A stretch of DNA of 64,000 nt from Gentiana macrophylla (Eukaryota; Streptophyta; Magnoliopsida; Gentianales; Gentianaceae), in contig CM047808.1 of NCBI GenBank assembly GCA_026214975.1, positions 53,966,583-54,030,582 on the forward strand. Reading direction: 5' to 3'. Below, piece by piece: positions 56,473-64,000 of the stretch; the first letter of the stretch is position 1; every line of letters begins with the position of its first letter. A program made the position numbers and the translations under genes. The notes beneath the pieces were generated by a model that made no database searches, was not told where the DNA came from, and saw nothing but the letters and a program-made list of their open reading frames with translations.

Positions 56473-57230
56473 ACTATCCACAGACAAAGAGATGCCCCTA
56501 ATTTTAGGCCGGACCTTTTGGACACCTCGCCGCCTCATCGATTTTCTCGTAAGGGTCGATTACGCTTAGAGTCGATGATACATCCGTTACCTTCACACGA
56601 GGAAAAGTCCTCGAAGAAACCTTGATTGAAGAAATCTCGTTCGTTGAAGCAATTTATGAGGACGAAGAAGATGCCAACTCTCAAGAAGCGGTAGAACTAA
56701 CAGAGATAGGTGTTTTGAAGCTATAAACATTAAAGATCAAGTCGATCGTGGACCATCTTCTGTTTCATTACAGGCCGTAGTCACTGACGAGTCGTCTTCA
56801 CAACTTGTTCACACTGAGCCTGTCAATGAACAAGAAACATGGAGATTCCCAAAGAATGAACGATGATTTCAAAGAGCTGCATCAGAAGACTTTAACCCTG
56901 TAGAAGAGGAAATACGATGGGTAGTTGGGATGAAGTGGATTTTTGGAGAGAGACTACTCATTGGGAGGTTGATGATTGGGAACAGCTAGCAGAGGAGCTA
57001 GAAGAAGAAGAGTTGAGAAAGATGATCAAGCATAAGAAGGAGAAAGCGGGTGCTGACAGAAGGATCCCTATGGATGATGTGATCCAGTACCTTTCTGGGG
57101 TTATACCTCGGGAAGATGAGGTATTCTTCACCAACCACTTCAAGCCCATAAGGAAAAAGGTGGCCCCCTTAAAATCCAAAGATTGAGCAACCACCTACCG
57201 ACTTGGAGCTTAAACCGCTCCGCAACACCT
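56473..57230 (+). pseudogene. Protease-RT linker, acidic segment
   Basis: Mostly degenerate. 56917-57186 is open and very acidic then basic (WEQLAEELEEEELRKMIKHKKEK, FTNHFKPIRKKVAPLKSK). The family has a variable linker between protease and RT, so this is probably part of pol. I do not recognise the acidic block. Confidence 0.5.
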
Positions 57231-58111
57231 TAAGTACATTTTCTTAAGGATGGTGATAATTTACCCTTGATCATCTCTTCAAAACTCGAGCACGAGCAAG
57301 AAGCACTGGCGCGATAAAGGTGCTTGAAAAGAACATCCTCGCGTTCGGATGGCAAGTGGGTGATATCCGAGGAATCAGCCCCGATGTGTGCATGCATAAA
57401 ATCCGAACGGAGGAAGGAGCTAAGAAAGTCAGACAACCTCGTGAAGGTGAATCCGCATACGCAGGAGGTTGTCAAGAAAGAAGTCATAAAATGGTTAGAT
57501 ATGGGAATCATCTACGCAATCGCCGACAGTGAGTGGGTTAGCCCCACCCAAGTTGTACCAAAGAAGGGAGGTATTACCGTGGAAAAGAATGAAAATGGGG
57601 AAGAAGTAGCTTTACGCCTTGTGATCGCTCTGTGGTCTCGCATTGACTATCGCAGATTGAATGAAGTCACCGCCAAAGACCATTTCCCTTACCTTTCATT
57701 GACCAACTTCTTGAAAGACCGAGTGGTCATAAGTATTATTGTTTCCTCGATGGATATTTCGTTACTTCGGATAGCCATCGACCCTAATGACAGTGAGAAG
57801 ACTACGTTTACGTGTCCATCGTGCACTTTTACTTTTCGCAGAATGCCTTTCGGGTTATGCAATGCACCAAAGCAACATTTCAACGGTGCATGTTGGCCAT
57901 TTTCGATGGACTTGTGGAGAAATGTATGGAAGTCTTCATGGATGACTTCTCGATCTATGGCGATAGCTTTCATGAGATCTTGGAAAATCTAGATATGGTA
58001 CTTCAACGCTGTGTTGAAAAGAATTTAGTGCTTAACCGGGAGAAATGCCATTTTCTAGTAGATGAAGGGATTGTTCTGGGACACAAGGTGTCCAAGATCG
58101 TATTCAGTTGA
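57231..58111 (+). pseudogene. pol: Athila-like reverse transcriptase
   Basis: Reads GWQVGDIRGISPDVCMHKI, WVSPTQVVPKKGG, RIDYRRLNEVTAKDHFPYLSL, then KTTFTCP and FRRMPFGLCNAP. In a second frame VFMDDFSIYGDSF carries the catalytic MDD, followed by [21 protein letters not shown]. Frame changes near 57320, 57740 and 57890 split it. RNA-dependent DNA polymerase of the element. Confidence 0.92.
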
Positions 58112-58730
58112 TAAGGCTAAAGTAGAGGCCATTGAAAAGATGGCGTACCCGAAAACAGTGAAAGAGGTACGAGGTTTTCTAGGTCATTTTGGCTTCTACA
58201 GTCGGTTTATTCAGGACTTTTCCACCATCGCCAAGCCATTATCTAACCTTCTGAAAGATGAAGTTGAGTTCTTGTTTGATGAGAAATGCAAGGAAGCTTT
58301 CAATTGCCTAAAGGATAAGCTCATAAGTGCCCCTATCTTAATCGCACCTGACTGGACTAATCCTTTTGAATTAATGTGCGATGCCTCTAACTACGCAGTG
58401 GGTGCAGTTTTAGGCCAGAGAATTGATAAAAATTTCAGGCCCATTTACTATGCGAGCCGCACCTTGAACCCGGCTCAATACAATTACACCACGACTGAGA
58501 AGGAATTCTTAGCCGTCGTTTTTTCTCTCGACAAGTTTAGAAGTTACCTTCTAGGGTCTCAAGTTGTGGTTTGGACAGACCATGCAGCCCTACGCTACCT
58601 TATGGACAAAGCAGATGCAAAACCAAGGTTACTCAGATGGATTCTAATTTTGTAAGAGTTTGACCTGGAGATCAAAGATAAGAAGGGTAGTGAAAATATT
58701 GTGGCTGATCACCTGTCTCGCCTAGTAAAT
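58112..58730 (+). pseudogene. pol: Athila-like RT end and RNase H
   Basis: Reads [39 protein letters not shown], then RNase [20 protein letters not shown] with the first catalytic Asp, [34 protein letters not shown] (catalytic Glu) and [14 protein letters not shown]. One TAA at 58653-58655 interrupts before [23 protein letters not shown]. It would remove RNA from the RNA:DNA hybrid. Confidence 0.93.
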
Positions 58731-60385
58731 GAGGGTGGCGAAAATCACAAGGAAATAGGCATCGATTTCCCTACCGAGCAATTGATGAAGCTTGATACAG
58801 TTAGGCCGTGGTACGCTGATTACGTCAACTATTTAGCAAGTGGGAATTTAGAGGAGATGACGTATCAGGAAAAGAAGAAATTTTTCAGCGACTTAAAGTA
58901 TCTCGTATGGGAGGATCCATATCTGTTTAAAGTCTGCAAGGATGGGTTGCTTAGAAGGTGTGTTCCGGAGCATGAACAATTGGATATCTTGGAGCAATGT
59001 CATAGTGGTCCCGCTGGTGGGCACTACGGAGCGCCTAAGGCAGTCACACAAAATCCTTCAAGCTGGTTTTCTTGGCCTACTTTGTTTAAAGATCTTTGAA
59101 GCCTTTTGCAAAGGCTGTGATAGATGCCAAAGAGTAGGGAGACTCAGTAATAGGATGGAGATGCCTTTGAGGCCTATCTTGGAATGTGAAGTTTTTGACG
59201 TCTGGGGCATTGATTTTATGGGACCGTTCCCATCATCATTCTCTAACAAATACATTCTCGTCTGTGTAGACTATGTTTCCAAGTGGGTAGAGGCCATAGC
59301 CACCCCAACCAATGATCACAAAGTTGTAAAGAAATTCTTGCAAAAGAATATCTCTACTAGATTTGGCTGTCCTAGAGCCCTTATCAGTGATGAAGGTTCG
59401 CATTTCTGTGACGCGCCGCTTGATAAAATTCTTGAGAAATATGGTGTCAAACATAAAATCGGTACACCGTATCATCCCCAAACAAGTGGCCAAGTCGAGG
59501 TAAGCAACCGGAGCCTTAAACGGATTCTAGAAAAGACCGTGAACACAAATAGATCCAACTGGAGTCTAAAGTTGTATGACGCGCTTTGGGCTTATCGCAC
59601 TGCGTTTAAGACCCCTATAGGTACGTCACCCTTCCAAATGGTTTATGGCAAAGCTTGTCATTTACCAGTCGAGCTTGAGCACAGAGCTTACTGGGCTATT
59701 AAATTCTTGAATTTCGACAGCCAGCTTTGTGGGGAAAAGAGATTATTGCAATTGAACGAGCTCGATGAGTTCCGACTCCGCCTACGAGAATTCGAGAATC
59801 AAGAAGAAAGAACGAAGGCACTCCACGATGCTAAGATTAAAGATCGGGAATTCAAAGTGGGAGACATGGCTTTTCTTCAGATAACACCAGGCTCCATCTT
59901 TTGCTTTGGTAAGCTTAAATCTAGATGGTCGGCCCCTTTGAGATTCTTGATGTTCATCCAGTGGAGCCATTATGTTGAAAGGGTACGGCGATCAACCGTT
60001 CAAATTCAATGGTCACAGGATTAAGAAGTACTTTGGGCAACCCAAGGAAAAGCCTGAAGTACTATACTTTCAAAAGAGAAATGAAACGGTTGAGTCGTTT
60101 ATTTGTGAAGAGATTCCATCCGACTTCTTTGAAGTGGATGATGACATTATTACCCCTAACCTTGCAGATCCTTCTGTCAATGCTCCTGAGCCTGTTAGCA
60201 TACCTCAGCCGAATCTGAGAAACAAGAACAAGACAAAGAAGAGAGTCAGTGCTATCTGGAGAGTTAAGTTCAAACACTTAGTAGAGCACTTGACTTGTTG
60301 CTGTTGCGGCCACACCCATGTCCTTCATTCTGACTCCGATGAAGAAGTGGCCAGCAGTAGATCAAAGTGGCCCGATCCCGGTTAA
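58731..60385 (+). pseudogene. pol: Athila-like integrase with Cys-rich C-terminal tail
   Basis: The zinc-binding region ([33 protein letters not shown]) is split by two small shifts near 59045-59100. The core is intact to the eye: [39 protein letters not shown] and [11 protein letters not shown] (D, D, E), then [31 protein letters not shown] shift near 59900-59990 leads into an open tail to 60385 with [13 protein letters not shown] and an unusual end: a Lys-rich patch (NKNKTKKR) and HLTCCCCGHTHVLHSDSDEE. It would insert cDNA; the tail may aid targeting. Confidence 0.92.
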
Positions 60386-61779
60386 CTTTGAAATATGTGT
60401 CAAGCTAATGACATAAAACAAGCGCTACTAGGAGGCAGCCTAGTCTTTTAAGTTACTTTTTAGTTAAGTTTTTAGGGCATTAGGAATAAAACCATGGTGA
60501 TTTGTGTGTTGGTTATCCCTGTCCTATTTGTGCATGCTTTATTTGCCCATTTCTGTGTGCTTCATGTTTACTCATATACCCATTGTACCCCGAGATTATA
60601 TGCTATGTCGAGTGTTGCAGATATTGTTGAGCGGTTTTTGCCAGTTATCACTCTTAGTGTTGTATGTTCGTGATATTTAGCCGCAATGTTCATTCTGTTA
60701 CGGCTCGACCACTGTCAACCTACAGCCCGACAACCACTTTGAAACCAGCTAAGTATTCTTTTCTTTTATTTGCACATTCTGAGGACATCATGTGATTTAA
60801 GTGGGGGGGTGTCTAGATTGGGTATGTTATCATGCTATATCTTCTGAAAATGAGTAAATGTGATTTTCTCGACAATTTTAAAAATTTTCAAAGTAAACTT
60901 GGATAATTGTAAATCTTGAGCATGTAATTGAAACAAATGGCTTGCTAGTTGTAGTTTCCTGACAATGATTTTATGTGACTTTGAGAGATAATTATAGCAT
61001 GCTTTTACTGATTTGAGATAGAATTCATTTCACACTCACGAAAGCCTTTGATATTGAAGCAAAAATTTTGAACTGTATCCTTTCACTATTTTAGTGATTT
61101 ATCTTAGAGATATTTGGTCTTAATAGTAATAAAGTGAAGTAACACCTAAGTTCGTAACGTAATCGTGAATATCGAAGGTTTGAATGTGATAAGTGAAACG
61201 TAACTAATGTTTTTGAAAAAAAGTTGAGTTAATAATAAATAAATGGGTGTGTCGAAAGCTGGTCGATGATTGGAGTGTGGTAGGGCATTATCTCGAAATG
61301 TCCTATTCCACTATGATGACCAAAAGCTCACGACAGTCAGGAAAAGCTACCCTATGATTTGAGTAAGGTAGGGTGTTATCCCGAAACATCCTATTCTACT
61401 ATGACGGGTAAGAGCTCATTCTGATGTGCATTTAAAAGTGAAATAGTTAAATCAACTAATGAAGTAGTATGAATAAGTGAAAGACTAAGTTATCGTCTAT
61501 CTTATCCCCAGTAGAAACTGATAGATATGCTGTAGGGATTATCCTACTGAGTGCGCAGGAAGACTTTGTGTGGAACGGCTGCTGCCTATACCTAGGATAG
61601 TCATTAAAATTATTTGAGAGGATATTTGTTTGAGAGGATTGTGAAGATTGAAAAGGGCTTGTCACACACACATTGAATCTATCTCTATGTTGGTATCACT
61701 TGCTATATTTGTCGTATATTTTGTTACGTGAGTCAGGAATCTATGTGGATTACACGTACAGTGAGCCGGTTTTGATTAT
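60386..61779 (+). other. Athila-like 3' non-coding region with conserved RNA-like elements
   Basis: No envelope-like frame is visible. It holds an internal purine tract (TTTAAGTGGGGGGGTG, about 60796-60811) and twin hairpins at 61281-61305 (TAGGGCATT/AATGTCCTA) and 61369-61393 (TAGGGTGTT/AACATCCTA). The possible pseudoknot is at 61495-61539. Order and sequence match LARD-1 4200-5180. Confidence 0.75.
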
Positions 61780-61816
61780 TTTGTTCGGGACGAACAAAGA
61801 GCTAAGTGTGGGGGAG
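61780..61816 (+). other. Athila-like 3' polypurine tract with adjoining hairpin
   Basis: The stem TTTGTTC/GAACAAA (61780-61786 and 61792-61798) around the loop GGGAC precedes AAGTGTGGGGGAG (61804-61816). Compared with LARD-1 the stem pair C-G is replaced by T-A while the loop is unchanged. Confidence 0.88.
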
Positions 61817-61817
61817 T

Positions 61818-63328
61818 TGTTTAGGGTATATTTTACTATATTTTCGGGCTTAATCCCTAAACAATTTACCATATTTTTAAGGGAAATAAATGAGAAAAGC
61901 GTCTTTTAACCGTTAAATTCCTATAATGGTTATTGAGGGGTTATAACTTAATTATGAGGAAATATTGGGTTTAAATGTTATTTTTTGTTACACATTTTAT
62001 TATTATTATTATTCGATGACTTGGTGTAACAACAATTTTGCAGAAAATTAAAAGATATGCAGGGGGATATTATTAATGGAGAAGATTAATCTCATTCAAT
62101 CAAGTGATTTCAAAAAAGGGAAGAAAATCGGAGTATTAATTGAGAGATAAATCAAAAGGAATGAGATCAGCGCGGCAGAATGCAGTGGGGAACAAGTCAG
62201 ACGAAAAAAAACATTTAAAACGTGCAGAAAAGGACTCGGTCGACCGAGCCATTGCATTCGGTCGACGGAGTGACGTCATTCGGTCGGTCAGCGGATTTTC
62301 ACGTATTTATCTTCTAGATCCGTCCTAAGTCGGTTACAACCCCTATATAAGCAGCAGAAACGGGACATCACATCATTACACAGAAAAATACGCACATCAC
62401 ATTCAAGCAGCCGCATATTCCAGAGCAAACAAGGAGATGAATTATTCCATCCCAACAATCATGATCACCAACATGATTGTTGGCTAAGCATATCGCGGTG
62501 GGACAACGGAGGAAACCAATCAACAACCACACCAACTAGAGGATTTTTAGCTATATCTAAGTGAGTTAAATTTATGATTTTTCATCAATTGGATATTGTT
62601 ATATTGTTTATGTTTTATTTGAATCGAGAGATCGATGAAACTATCTTTTTGATTGAATTTATATGAGAGTATTGATTCAAGCTTTGATCTTTTCAATTGA
62701 TGCAATTAATTGTGATTCAAGAGATTGTTCATGATTAGTTGAGTAGAGTATTGAAGACAATCTCATGATCTTGTTATGCATGCTAGTTTAGTTTTGCTTG
62801 GGAAAGAAAACGAAACCCTAAAAATTGATTAAAGAGATTTAATCGAATTCGTGATTTAATCATTACTAAAAACCGTATTTTTAGCTCACAATCTAGTTGG
62901 GGTTGGTTGGTTGGTTGGTGGATTCTCGTTGCCTTGCCGTTATTTTAAATCTTTGATAAACCAAATTCGTTCGTATCAATTGTGATTGCTACGTTTAGTT
63001 ATTTTAAAAACCCTAGTTGTTACCTCTTGCTTTTTTTTCGCATATTTGCTTTTAGATCGTAATCGGACGCCCGTCCACCTTAAGTGAACGGCCGTCCAGC
63101 ATCGAATTCTTCTATTTCCTGTTATTTTAGTCACTTTCCATTGTTTTTAGGTTACAAGTAGCATAAACCTTAGTTTTAGGTAGTGATCTGTGACACAATC
63201 GATATAATAACTGTACTCTAATCCGATAAACGTTCGATTCCCTTAGGACGACTCGTTAACACCCTTTACTACGAACCTTATACTTGGGGTGTTTCGGTTA
63301 TTAATTTAAAGCTAGTTTTTACCGAACA
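61818..63328 (+). repeat. Athila-like 3' LTR
   Basis: 1511 bp, TGTTTAGGG to CCGAACA, collinear with the 5' LTR. U3 palindromes, TATA box, R hairpin and the 63065-63095 dyads are all kept. Confidence 0.95.
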
Positions 63329-63333
63329 GATTG

Positions 63334-64000
63334 CTGCTCCAAAGTCTTCCACTGGTCCTTGAAGGGTAGGATTGCCTCTTCACCAGCTCCACCACAAACA
63401 ATAGTCTTTCACACCCAACAGATGCTTCACTGTCTTCAGCAGGTTCTTTATAAAGTAAAGATTGAATCAAGTAAATGATTTAGTTGCAGCAGCTTGATTA
63501 GGATGATATAATCAACAGCTTGCAGTCTTCAAGTGTGTAAACTTGATGTAGCTTCAATACAGAATACACTTGAAGATTTTCTCTTGATCGAGAAGGTTCA
63601 TTTCAGTTGGTTCAAAGAGGTGTTCTTGCAAACTGTAATTATCTCTTATATTTTTCTCTTAAAATTCATCAATCATCATCTTTTTCTGAGTTGAAAGTCC
63701 TCTATTTATAGGTAGGAATGCTTTTGACTTCTATTTGAAATTCAAATATAACCGTTCCTTGTTTTTGTCCCATTTGACTTGCTTTCTGTCACTATTCATA
63801 GGATCGACCATCGTCGAAATTCCTTTTTGTGATGCGATCTGTCCACCCTTTGACTTATAACCATTGGATAAAGTTCTGTATCATCCCAACGTCCTTTTAA
63901 TCTCAGCCCTTGATTTGTTTGATAAATCAGAGGTAGTTGGTTGTCCTTATCCATGTAATCTTGAATTAACCGAGTATATTATCAGCAAGTTCATCGATCT
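63334..64000 (-). repeat. SIRE-B 5' LTR, outer part, cut by the window edge
   Basis: Matches the 3' LTR from about 40455 to 41117, including a minus-strand TATAAATA word near 63702-63711. About 0.5 kb of the LTR remains beyond the window. Confidence 0.92.

Larger units (their letters stand above)
52241..63328 (+). mobile_element. Athila-like Gypsy element with gag, protease and pol
   Basis: LTRs at 52241-53764 and 61818-63328 are flanked by perfect GATTG copies (52236-52240 and 63329-63333). The element has a tRNA-Asp primer site, gag at 54153, then protease, RT, RNase H and integrase in the Gypsy order, a 1.4-kb non-coding 3' region and a purine tract. The coding part has several stops and frameshifts. 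The two LTRs are very similar by eye. It is the coding relative of LARD-1 and LARD-2. Confidence 0.96.
39927..64000 (-). mobile_element. SIRE-B: SIRE-like Copia element, 5' LTR cut by the window edge
   Basis: Minus-strand order: partial 5' LTR (64000-63334 and 52240-51714, split by the Athila-like element), iMet primer site, gag, pol, extra ORF, purine tract, 3' LTR (41622-39927). The 5-bp left flank is GATTA (39922-39926); the right flank is outside the window. Size without the nested element is about 13.5 kb. Its proteins closely resemble those of SIRE-A. Confidence 0.93.

Noticed and set aside
1..64000. A host gene among the repeats
   Set aside because: Every long or motif-bearing frame on both strands belongs to a retroelement. 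Remaining gaps are LTRs, leaders or decayed internal regions.

Overview
The window looks like a piece of a large, repeat-rich flowering-plant (probably eudicot) nuclear genome. I found no host gene, tRNA or rRNA gene. Nearly every base can be placed in LTR retrotransposons inserted into one another. The plant assignment rests on SIRE-like, Tnt1/TAR-like, Tekay/Del-like and Athila-like polymerases, initiator-Met and Asp tRNA primer sites, and AT-rich LTRs of 1.4-1.8 kb.

Left nest (1-26913). A plus-strand SIRE-like Copia element (SIRE-A) enters from the left edge. Its reverse transcriptase is split by a non-autonomous 5.9-kb element (LARD-1, 819-6725) and resumes at 6726. It continues through RNase H, an extra ORF and a 3' LTR (10387-12030). 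That LTR is followed directly by another primer binding site and gag start, so the LTR is shared between two internal regions. The second gag is cut by a minus-strand Tekay-like Gypsy element (LTR 12498-14205, pol 14206-15512). The Tekay RT is interrupted by a complete minus-strand Copia element (15513-26858), and that element's integrase region is interrupted by a solo LTR (19924-21647). This is four levels of nesting. Duplicated target sites support LARD-1, the Copia element and the solo LTR; the Tekay far end is not in the window.

Middle (26914-39926). A 0.9-kb segment I could not assign is followed by a decayed Athila-like gag/pro/pol on the plus strand (about 27831-31690), then the LTR and decayed pol of a minus-strand Copia element. 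That LTR carries a second short non-autonomous element (LARD-2, 32173-36211) with a perfect ATATC target duplication.

Right nest (39927-64000). A minus-strand SIRE-like element (SIRE-B) has its 3' LTR at 39927-41622, a long extra ORF, a largely open pol (897 codons) and gag. Its 5' LTR is interrupted by an Athila-like element (52241-63328, perfect GATTG duplication) that encodes gag-pro-pol. The SIRE-B 5' LTR then runs off the right edge.

How the parts relate. LARD-1 and LARD-2 belong to the broad family of the Athila-like element. LARD-1 shares its leader and its non-coding 3' kilobase but lacks gag-pol; LARD-2 retains only the 3' kilobase between its LTRs. The most interesting signal is in that shared 3' kilobase: twin short hairpins whose arms covary, a possible pseudoknot, a hairpin just upstream of the polypurine tract whose stem covaries around a fixed GGGAC loop, and a second internal polypurine tract. 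Arrays of 12-14-bp dyad-symmetric words recur in the LTRs, with a different word in each family. Both SIRE elements carry a degenerate extra ORF after pol with recognisably related ends.
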